Shown: positions 1 to 9,700 of the stretch, one piece after another | How positions within the stretch are numbered: position 1 is the first letter of the stretch | Layout: each line of letters opens with the position of its first letter | Assembly (NCBI GenBank): GCA_004335635.1 | Contig: QAXH01005088.1 | Location: forward strand, 912-29,254 | Source: Chloromonas sp. AAM2 | Lineage: Eukaryota > Chlorophyta > Chlorophyceae > Chlamydomonadales > Chlamydomonadaceae | Direction: 5' to 3' | Length of the DNA: 28,343 nucleotides | Notes under the pieces: model-generated | Told to the model about the DNA's origin: nothing | Seen by the model: only the letters and a program-made list of their open reading frames with translations | Databases searched by the model: none | Translations under genes and position numbers: made by a program

Positions 1-7
1 GTTACAC

Positions 8-955
8 GTGGTTTGTGTGCAAGAGACTCACTTGCGCCCGTCGGCGCGTGCGGGTGAAGCCGGTAGTCCGGCTACGGCAGAGCGTTGCATACAGCTCCAC
101 GCCAGCAGCGGCCGGGTTACACTGCTTTCTAGCTCTCGTGCTCACAGCGGCGGGGTTGGCATTTTGCTTCGGTCAGACCTGCTGGCTCGGGGCTCCATGC
201 GTGTGCGAGGCTGGCATCCGGGCTTCCCAAGATGGCCGGCTGCTTGCAGTGCCTGTTTCTTGGCTGGGTCACGACCTGATGCTGCTATCTGTGTATATGC
301 CCACTGCCTCTGAGAACCGGCGTGCCCAGGACTCCTTCCTGGCTGAGTGTTTACGACCGTTCCTTCGGGCATTTCCAGCCGGGACGCAGTTTGTCCTAGC
401 TGGGGACTGGAACGTTACCATGGACCAGTTCAACCTGTCCGCCAACCCCCATGCAGGCAACGAGCGTCAGCACGGCGCCAGAGAACAGCTTGTCGCCAAT
501 GCACTGCAGCGTGTTTGTACAGAGGCCGACCTGGTCGATTGCTTTCGCCACCGGGCTTACTCCTGGTCCCATCCCTCTCGGGGCCAGGCCTCACTCCTGG
601 ACCGCATCTTTGTCCCCTCTCTCTCCTCCGCCACTTGCATCAGTGCTCCATCGTTGCCACTGGCCCATCCGACCACAGGCCGGTTGTCCTGCACCTGCGC
701 CCCGCCGCTGCCGCCCCCGCTCCTGGCCTACGACGTTGTCGAGTAGACTTCCAGCGTGACCCCGCTCTGCTGAGTGCTGTCTTGGTTTGGGCCAAGAACA
801 GCTCAGCCTCGCCCCAGCCGCGGATACGGCCCTTATCGCTTGGTGGCCCTGTCCCAGAACTGGCAAACATCTTTTTTTTGTACGTGCTGCTGTTTCAGAT
901 CACGGGCAATCAGGCCTATGACGCACGTGCTCGCACGTTTCTGAACACATGGTAG
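8..955 (+). mobile_element. Decayed LINE-type retrotransposon endonuclease fragment
   Basis: The translation matches an endonuclease/exonuclease/phosphatase (APE-like) domain of a non-LTR retrotransposon, split over frames. In frame 2 there is CVQETHL (bases about 14-34) and GGVGILLRSDL (about 149-181). In frame 3, bases about 278-620 read SVYMPT, then LAGDWNVTMDQ (the Asp-x-Asn catalytic motif), then SWSHPSRG and LLDRIFVP. The terminal SDHRPVVLHL motif (about 668-697) is back in frame 2. The domain order QETH, GDWN, SxxSRID-like, SDH is that of an intact enzyme, but two frameshifts (around 235-280 and 620-665) make it non-functional. No reverse transcriptase follows; similarity fades by about 955. 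The left end is cut by the window. Family knowledge: this domain nicks target DNA to prime reverse transcription. A host EEP nuclease is less likely, because the downstream sequence is not coding. Confidence 0.8.
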
Positions 956-1002
956 GTCAGCAGCACTCTGGCTACAGAGGGGCAGGTTGTCATAGGGTGC
1001 GT

Positions 1003-1190
1003 GACCCTCTATTAGACTCCCTCTAATTCTATCTACTAGAGTCTAGCGCTAGAGCTCTTTTAGATGCACGCGGTCCCCAAGTATCGCAGCAGCTGTTCAC
1101 CATTGCCACGGCAGCAACGTACCTGAAATCTAGTTGAGGATTTAGATAATTAGATTTTATAACTTTAGTCTAGAAATCTAGCCACTCGAT
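1003..1190. repeat. AT-rich, CTAG-dense block next to the LINE fragment
   Basis: Six CTAG tetramers lie between 1036 and 1181, where chance predicts less than one, and there are many further TCTA/TAGA words. The block is clearly more AT-rich than the flanking DNA and has no open frame of note. It directly follows the point where the LINE similarity ends, so it could be a degenerate satellite or the tail of an inserted element. This is a compositional observation only. Confidence 0.5.
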
Positions 1191-1360
1191 ATTTTCAACG
1201 TGGATGCTTCTGTAAGAGCCATGTGTTTGACTGATCATTCTGTGTCCTCTACGTCCAGGTGCATTCAAATGGCCTTCTCACCCAATAGAGTGCATTGGTA
1301 ATTAAGCACCAACACAAGCCAACACAGGACATAACGGTTGAGAACAGCACAAACCTGTTT

Positions 1361-1515
1361 CAGGTGGCTGCAAGGGATATTTATAGCGAGAAATTGGATG
1401 AGGGTATGTAGAAGCGTGATTTGTGGATGGGAGCCGATCCTAATGCAGAAAATGGACATGCATTGTACGCAATTGCCTTTGGAGATTGTACGAGCACTGA
1501 TCCGAGCTGGTGTGG
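1361..1515 (+). pseudogene. Ankyrin-repeat relic (stop plus frameshift)
   Basis: Frame 2 from 1361 reads VAARDIYSEKLDEGM, then a TAG at 1409-1411, then KRDLWMGADPNAENGHAL. The GADPNAENG block is the loop signature of an ankyrin repeat. Around 1480-1484 the reading jumps to frame 3, which continues with EIVRALIRAGVE, the second helix and turn of the same repeat. A one-repeat ankyrin unit is therefore visible but broken by an in-frame stop and a frameshift. The GGTATGT just before the stop could be a splice donor, so an intron might hide the stop, but no splice explains the frameshift inside the repeat. No start codon or neighbouring repeats were found. It is most likely a fragment of a decayed ankyrin gene. 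Confidence 0.5.
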
Positions 1516-1642
1516 AAAGGCCTGGTCTCTGGCAATGGAAGCAGCAACCTGGACATACCACGGTTGTTACACTCATGTGTGCATGTGGCACTGCTTCCGC
1601 AACTGAAACAAATTCAGAGGAACAACAACAACTGGCCGGAGC

Positions 1643-1947
1643 TGTAGCAGACCCATCAGGCTAGCTACATGAGTGGCTTGAAATTCAGGAATTGGGCTCA
1701 TTATGTAGACGACTGCTACATCTCTCCCCCCTTGAGATTTCGCACGACCTCGTGCGAGGAGTTCAGGGTGAATCTGTGACAGACGCAAAGCACGATGCGC
1801 TCCGGTGACCACTGCAACTCGGAAAGCCGATCCACTTTTGCTGTAAGCTATTGGGTTGGATGCGAGCCAGGATTTGAACCATCGCCCTCAAGGGGTCGAG
1901 TCATGGCCCTCAAGCGAAACTAAATGTAGCAGACCCAGCAGGCTAGC
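1643..1947 (-). repeat. Possible SINE-like or inserted element between 23-bp direct copies
   Basis: A 23-bp sequence beginning TGTAGCAGACCC and ending GGCTAGC occurs at 1643-1665 and again at 1925-1947 with one mismatch. The 259-bp interior contains, on the minus strand, a sequence at 1880-1870 matching an RNA polymerase III B-box (GGTTCAAATCC), and a perfect 8-bp inverted repeat at 1740-1747/1750-1757 (TCGCACGA with 2-bp loop). A tRNA-derived SINE with target-site duplications would look like this, but no convincing A-box or T-arm stem pairs, and 23 bp is long for a duplication. It may equally be an internal duplication of another repeat. Confidence 0.3.
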
Positions 1948-2351
1948 AAAATGACAAGCACGGTGTTCAGCTCTCCTCTCTGCGTGTGAAGGACCTACGG
2001 GCCATGCGGCTGAGCAGCATGAACCTGTGTGATTGCACCAACTCCACTCCATGACCTGCATATGCGTAGAGCTGCATGGGGAAAAAAAAGAATAGGGTAG
2101 CATGTAGTTGCGTTGTGGCAATGTTAAAAAAAAACCAACAACAAAAATCTGATGCAAACTTTTTTTGCCTTGAATTTGCACGGTCTTCCTCTTGTCAATC
2201 CCCCATGGTTATTGTCACCATAGCCCTTATTTGCCGATGCCACGGTCCCTAGCGTGCCCGCCCGGCAAATGCATGCGGTGGAACCCCAGCCGGCCGTGTT
2301 GGCCTTGCTGGTGGGAGGCTGTGTTGACGCCTGGATGCAACAGGTGGTGTT

Positions 2352-2388
2352 TTGGAAGATGGTGCTTGTTCTGCCACTGACTGCCACG
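2352..2388 (+). repeat. 37-bp dispersed direct repeat, copy 1
   Basis: The 37 bp beginning TTGGAAGATGGTGCTTGTTC recur at 3010-3046 with two mismatches and the same orientation. The surrounding 1,540-3,720 region shows no gene: the short open frames on both strands have no recognisable domain, and none carries a consistent splice pattern. The pair probably marks a duplicated or transposed stretch in decayed repeat DNA. Confidence 0.6.
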
Positions 2389-3009
2389 CTCCGGCACTAT
2401 CATCCCGACTTTTCGCTTCAACTCATATCAATTGGCGAGTGCCGCTCATGCATGTTGGTGGAATAGAATTGCTTTTGCATTGTCTGCAAACACCGTGTTG
2501 TTTGGACGTGTGTGGTGCACGTGTGATGGCCGCAGTGTGCCACCATGATTTGTGCCTCAGTGCAACAACAGCCTAGCCGTTGCTGGGCTAGCAGTTCCTA
2601 TCATATGATAGACAGTATAGACGCTGCTTCGGCCACAGATGTCCTTCAGATGGGGCGCATTAGTGTTGCTGAAGTGCTGCAAAGAGTGTATGAAGGGCGG
2701 AACGGGGTGCCATGGGGCGACTGCTTCCAGCCGCACCGCCCCTCCGTTCCATGCCAGAGCAGGCGATCCAGGGTTTCAAGGTAGCCACTGGTTTTGACCA
2801 AGTAGCCTTGAGAAGGGCCAGGGTTTTGCATACCATGCACACACATCCCAACATGTTAGAATTTTATCTACATTTCGCATGACCGCATGAGCTCACATGA
2901 TTTGAACATTGAGAGGATGAGCTACCCACCAAATAGGAGACCACGTCATCAGCGCCTTTGACTTTGCCGTTGCTGTGAGGGGACAAGCTGCATGTCTTAG
3001 AATGAAGCG

Positions 3010-3046
3010 TTGGAAGATGGTGCTTGTTCTGTCAGTGACTGCCACG
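3010..3046 (+). repeat. 37-bp dispersed direct repeat, copy 2
   Basis: Second copy of the 37-bp sequence at 2352-2388, two mismatches (in the CTGTCAGTG part). The sequence outside the 37 bp does not align with copy 1. Between this copy and the gene start at 3721, I see open frames (for example minus 3500-3132) but nothing that I recognise as coding; about 300 bp of this must include the promoter and 5' UTR of the following gene. Confidence 0.6.
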
Positions 3047-3720
3047 GACAAGGCTTTGGAAAGTACTAAGTTGCTGCCAGATCAGGCTCCACTAGCCGCC
3101 TGAGACCAAAATCCCAACCAAAAGCGTTCGTTCAACCAACCAAAAAGCGTTTCAACCAACTGCGTGCGGCGCATCCGGCCATTGTGGGAGACGACGTCCC
3201 CCGCCGTGCGATGCTGATCGGACGAAGCTGCGGGTAATTCACAGGCAGGCTCATCCGCGTTAGCAGCGGAGCAATACAGCAATTAGCCACAACCAGACCT
3301 TGTAGCCGCTGGGAGTTTGCCAAGGTCTGGAGCTGCTCACGGCACCATGTGGTGGTGAGCAAGCTGCGACATGCACGGATCATAGCCGCCAGCAGGGACA
3401 CCATCGGCTGCGAGGGAACGCAAATCAGTGTCAGCGGTGTCACGCCCTTCTCTGTTGATACAAAAGCAAGCTCAAAATACATGCAGCTTGAATTATTCAC
3501 CTGCGTTCATGAGGACCATTCGCGTTATCCCCAGCCAAAACCACTTGCGTATAGTAATGGGCACACAAGGTGCAGCATGTGTGGCTCGTCGCCTGCAGGT
3601 GAAATACTACCACTGGCAATAGCTTCAGCCATGGGTTCTGCGTCAGCTGGAGACGTCTAGTCGTCTCTGATTTGCCACCTCGTGCGAAGGAAGATCGTAA
3701 AAGAGGACAGCCTCTGAAGC

Positions 3721-6700
3721 ATGGCTAATAAGAAAAGCAAAACCGGCAAGGCCAGCAAGGGAGGAAAGCCTTCCGGCCACGGGGAGAAGGGCACCAAGAA
3801 CAAGGTATGGCCTCATGCACACAGACTTTCGCTTGTGGGTGTGGCTGGGCGCCGCCTGCCGCGCGCTGGCGCTGCAGACAAGATATGTCGCTTCAGTGAG
3901 CCTGACACATTGGACCACGCACTGCAACGCGCGCAGGGCGAGATGAGCAAAGAGCTTGGCCCGCAAGACCGCGTGGAGGCCGTTCGTCCCTTCTGGGAGT
4001 CACAGCCACAAGCAGACCGCGTCAAGCTACTTACTGTTGAACTACCGACGCTGCAGGAACGGGCCAAGATGCTCACGGAAGTGACCAGGCAGCAAGCAGG
4101 TGAGCGCGGGTGCCGGCCGCGCCGAGTTACAGCCATGGGCACTGCTGGGCATGTCACTGGATGGTGTCATGTGGAAGTTGACAGCTGTTGCCTGTGCTTG
4201 CTGCTTATAGCCGCAGAGATTGACAGTGAGCAGCTGGACATGCTAGCTATGGGTCTTGAGCCCACCATGGAAGAGGTATTGGAGGAGGGCGTGAACCGCC
4301 TCAAAGCCCGCACCACCTGGAAGCTATGGAGTTGGCCACTGGATCAGAAGGAGTTCACCGACGCTGAATCATTCCGCCAGCACATCACAGACAAGCATGT
4401 CAAGGATGAGCTGCGCAAGTACCTACCCCGTGACGACCCGAAGTCACCAGAGCGGCCAGCTGAGGAGTCGTTCCGCAAGCGCATGTAAGACATGCACATC
4501 CAGCTAGACAGCCTGCTTCTATGCCAGCCGTGAGCATGCTTACGACAACGGTAGTGTCGCTCTGTGGTGTCATGTGGCTGATGCTTGCATGTCAAATGCT
4601 TTTGCAGGACGGACTTGCTGAGCCGTGTCCAGCAGCAGAACCAGCGTCACTATGAAGAGATGAACACCAAGCTTGGCGTGGGTGGCACAGGCAAGGACAA
4701 GGAGCGGGCAGCACGGGAGCGCGAGCGGGAGAGGGAGCGAGAGAGGGAGAAGGAGCGTGAGAAGGACCAGGATAAGGATGGCGGCTCAGGTGCCAGCGGG
4801 GTTGCAGATGCAAAGGTGGACAAGGATGCCCCTGTCAGCATCTATCGCAGGCGCAGGCACCACGCTGCAGATGCCACTGCCATCAACCGGGACACCAACA
4901 TAGAATTGATCAACGTAATGTTGGAGGCCCTGGAGCAGGAGCATGAGGTGCTGTATCACACACTGCTGCTGCCCATCACTTCATACATCATGGAGGCTCT
5001 GCCTGAGGAGTCACGTGACACTGTCAAGGTTAGTGGTTGAGCAGCCTTAGATGGCAATGTGACCAACCATCAGAGCATATGTGCAAGACCGAACGCATTG
5101 ATGGTTGACATCAAGGCTCGCTGGTTGGCCGCATCAATGTGAACTTGTTGGCTGCACATGTGCTGTTCAATGCCCGTCCAGACGACAAGAATGATGCGTA
5201 TTCAGTGAGTACATGCAACTGCGTGTTGTGTGTTGCCCGCAGCTTGAGCTCAACTACGAAGACTTTGATAAACTTATGCCAGAGGATGCCATTCAGATTG
5301 TTGAGTGGCTGATGGAGAAGGTGGATGCACTGAGCACCAAGCTCAAGGCCGAGCTCAAGGAGGAGGAAGAGGTGGGTATTCAGATGGCAAAGGATGGGCC
5401 AGGTTTTGAGCGAAAGGCACGTGCGGGTCAGCATGCAACGCATGGCTCATCATCAACACAGGAGTGTCAAGGCGTCCACATCATAAGTCCACCAGCACAG
5501 AGGCTCGCAATGTGCACATACAAATCCTGCCTTGACAATACCCGGCGGACCTGGCAATGGAATAGGGCTTACCTGTAAGAACACAATTCTCTGGGCTTTG
5601 GCATGCTGAATTCTTGCTTTTGTATGCGCCTGCTCTTCACAGCCTGAAGATGATGAGATCATGGGCGATGTCGACCTGTGGGCACTGACGGAGGATGGCC
5701 AGGACCTGACAGTGAACAGCAAGTGGCTGCAGCACCTGCAGGAGAGGCTGTTGGGAGAGGACGGCCATCCACGCAAGGTGAGAGTGTCCAGCAGAACAGG
5801 ACAGCATGGGAGGCATGTCGCTTGATGGCTGCTTGCTGCTTCAGACAGTGATGATGCAATCGGACGCGCAAGTGCTCACTGTTCTTCTGCCTGTGATGGT
5901 TTGTTCAGGTCAAGCCTGGTGAAGACATCCACTCCAATGGTCTCGTGCTGGAGTGGGTGTATGGGTCCATAGTGTCCACTGCTGAGAAGGCCCGTGACGG
6001 TGCGAAGCGGTCGCTGGGATCCCACCTGCCCGTCCCCAGCGAGGCGCACCATGCACTGCTGCGTGCGCTGGAGGAGCAGCACGTGTGGGACACGCGGCTA
6101 CTGCAGGCGCGCTCCTTGCTGGCTGAGATGCTCAAGAGCAGGCTGGAGGCCACTGAGCTGTCTAAGCAGTATGACATCAGGCCAGTTCCCAAGAACGCCA
6201 AGGTGTGTAGGCAAGCGGCTGACGATTGGTGTAGATAATCAGCTGGTAAATCAGGTTCTGAGCCAGGAGAGCAGACATCATCCCAGCCAATGGCCAGTAG
6301 GTGTTTGAGCTATTCTTACTACTGGGCTGATGCTGTTCGTTCTTGGGGCATAGGCTCACGCTTGAGCAAGCTGTTAAGTCGATGGCTATGCATGCTATGG
6401 CGGGCATGCAGTTGCCTGTGCATTGCTTGCCTTCCTTCACTTTGTCACTGTTTTCCAATTGCCGCAGCCTGAGGAGTTGCCTGCTGACGACGCCCTGCCT
6501 GACCATGTCATTGTGAGCATGCTGCGGCGAGAGGCGCTGCTCACGAAGGCCAAGCTGCACTACTCGCTGTTTGAGCACATTACCCAGGAGAGGCAGCTGC
6601 GCACCTGGAAGGCACAGCTCAAGCAGGTGTGTGCGACACACATGCGGGGCACTTCTGAGGCAGAGCAGGGCCTTGAATAACAGGAACGGCATGCATTTGT

Positions 6701-9700
6701 CCGACTTGGCCACGTGTAGCTATCAGCAGCTTGTTTCCAACCATATGGCATTAACACTGCACATTGGCCTGCATTTGACTTGCTTTAATCATGTTGTTGT
6801 GTGCCTAGGGCGAGCCTGAGTTTGAGCGCCTCAAGCGTGAATTGGAGGAGGTCAAGCACAGCCACAGAGGGCTGGACAGCACCTACCGGTCTCAGGTGTG
6901 TGAGGAGAGCACTGCTGCACCGCTCGTCTTTGGGCATGGCGATGCATGTGCAGATGAATGCACGACCGCATGATGAAACGTTGGTGAGTCCATGTGCAAC
7001 CAGTCCTTCATTGTGATGCGGTGCATGCAGGCAGAGATGGAGCGCCACCGTGCACAGCTTGCTGATGCAGCCATTGAGGAGCAGCTGGAGGTGCAGACTG
7101 CATTTCGGGAGCAGGGTGCACTGCTGCAGGGCATCTACGACAAGAAGCAGCGTGCTGAGTATGAGATGGCTCGCAGGTAAAGGCGTGGTTGCCAGGCATG
7201 CTTGCAGTTCCTGTCGTCTGTTGTCCACACTTCTTCACTCGTTGGGTTGCGCCTGCTACATTGTTCTGCCCTGATGCACTGGTAGTTGCCTGCGGTTGTA
7301 AACCTGTACATGCGATGGATGCGCTGTGCAGGGAGACTGAGATCAAGCAGCTCCAGGGCTGGAAAGGCACAGTGGAGAGCTTGATTGACAAGTTCAGCGA
7401 CCTGACAGCCGCTCAGTCCAAGGCTGAGGGCGATGAGGAGGAGGGTGGAGAGCCTGGCAGCAGGTATGCATCTGTTTGCTGGGGTTTAGCTTAAGGAACG
7501 CTGCTGTCAGTGCTGTTTCATTGTCTGTGCAGCCCGCTAGGACTGGGCTTGGCCCAGGATGAATCTTTTCAAGAACACGACTGCAGCGCGACCGTGTGTG
7601 CACTTGTAACAGCATGACAAGAGGCAGTCAAGCATGCATCTGCTTTCATTTTGCAGGGGCGATGGTGCTGGAGAGTCTGCCAGCTGGGAGCACGGTGGCA
7701 GTGCCGGCAACCTCAGCCCTGAGAAGTACATGCAGCTGGTCAAACTCCGAAACCACGTGCACAAGGACGTGCGCAAGCAGCTGTATGGGGATCCAGATGA
7801 CAGGCTCTTCTTCGACAACCTCAAGGTGAGTAAGCAAACACATCTCACTCTGGTGCATGCCATGCAAACCGTGTCATACCTGGTTGCGCGGGATGCAGGA
7901 AATTATGTTGCGTTCAAATTATGTTCGGAAGTCATGTGTAAGATTGCATTGCTGCTGGACAAAGTTGCAACCTAGTCGTTCATCTGACTGTGTGCTGTGC
8001 AGAACGAGGTCAAGGCGATTGAGAAGCGCATGGAGGAGGCACGTGTGGTGATCCAACACTTGGAGATGCAGCTGCTCAATGTGGCCTGTGATGACCCAGG
8101 CATCGTGGTCGGAGCACAGCTGGTGCTGCCAATCCTGCAGGAGCGTCTGGACATTCGCGGCCGCCAGCATGCAGCTGAAAGGGCAAAGATGGCAGAGTCA
8201 GAGATCATACGCATGGAGGTGAGCCTGATGGGCATGGACATTCTGAGCAGTGCTCAGTTGGAAAGGCATGCATATGTTCGTGTTGTGCATCCAAGGTTTG
8301 CGTGTGAACGCAAATGATGCAGGTATGACTGAATGTTCATCGGCAGCTGCCCTGCACTGTGTACTAGTTGGGTTGAGCTACCATGCTGGCGCACGTGATG
8401 AGTTTTCTCATTGGCCTGACACCTGAGGGTGCTGGAGGTCTACCAACACACATACCAAAAACTTTGATACTGATGCGCTGCTGGTTTTCCACCTCACCCT
8501 GTTTCATTGCTTCTGCCATTGCTAGTATTGTTTCCTGCTTCTTGCATTTGCGCTGCATCACATTGCAAGTTCCATGCCTTTCTTCTGTTGTGCTTCTTGC
8601 ATACGCAGCAAGAGCAGGCTGCACGTGAAACCGCTGAGCGCGAGCGCAAGCGCCTCTCCAAGGCTGCCAAGAAGGACAAGGCCAAGACGGAGAAGGAGAA
8701 AGAGAGAGCGGATCGTGAGGCCAGGGAAGCAGCTGAGTTGCAGCGCAAGGCAGACCAGGATGCAGCACGCAAGCTGAAAGATGAGGAAGATAGGTGAGGC
8801 TAGAGCATGAACTGCGTTACATAATCATACACTTGGGACACGCATGCAATGTTTGATGAGAACGTTTGTGTTCCCATCCTCACCTACCTGCCATACGACA
8901 TGTGTATGCCATGTTGCTCAAGTATGTTGTTTTTTGCTGTGGCTTGCTCAGGCGCAAGCGTCAGGAGCAGCTGGAGGCCATGCGCAAGGCTGAAGAAGAG
9001 TACATGGAAGCACGGCGCAAGGAACTGCTTTCTGATGAGAACGGCTACTGGCGCCAGCGCATGCGCCTCGAGGAAGAGCGTGCTGCAGTGGATGCAGCTA
9101 TGGTGGCTTTGACTGAAGTCGTTGAGGAATCAGCCATGCCTCAACCACCGCTGCACCAGCCTCAGCAGCAGAACCATGCCAGGCGTGCAGGTGCAGATAC
9201 CATGGACACACACCGCAAGCGTGTGCAGCCTGCCCAGTACCCGCAGCAAGTAAAGCGGGATTTGAGTGGCTCGGGTCTGGATAATGGAGATGCCAAGCCA
9301 CGTGCAGTAGTACAGCAATTAGAACGAGACAGTCGTAGCAGTGATCAGTCAGCCAAAGATAATTTGCATCAGCACCCACGACAGCAAGAACCACAGCAGC
9401 AGCAGCAGCAGCAGCCACAACAGCAACAACAGCAACAACAGCAACAACAGCAACAACAGCAACAGCAGCAACAGCAGCAGGGTGCCACTGCTGGCGCCCG
9501 GATAGCATCTCCTCAGCCAAAGGCAACAGAGGCGGCTGTTGTAAACCAGGCCGCCAGCAAGACTGCTGCCACTGCAACTGCCCCTACTGCTCAAGCACAA
9601 GCCAGCATTCCAGCTGCTGCTCCTACAGCTGCTGTCACGCAGGCTGCTGCTCCGGCCAATGCACCTACACCACAGCCACCCACGTTGGCACCACCTGCCA

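Noticed and set aside
1850..1945. tRNA gene on the minus strand, suggested by GGTTCAAATCC
   Set aside because: The bases beside the B-box do not form a T-arm stem, no acceptor stem or anticodon arm folds, and the A-box is poor. At best it is a SINE-type relic.
3132..3500. 122-codon minus-strand frame upstream of the deubiquitinase gene
   Set aside because: No family similarity recognised, no matching splice partners, and it overlaps the likely promoter and 5' UTR of the plus-strand gene.
9098..9577. Long minus-strand open frame opposite the poly-Gln tract
   Set aside because: It is the reverse reading of the CAG/CAA repeat (Leu/Val/Ala runs) and has no start context, splice pattern or domain.
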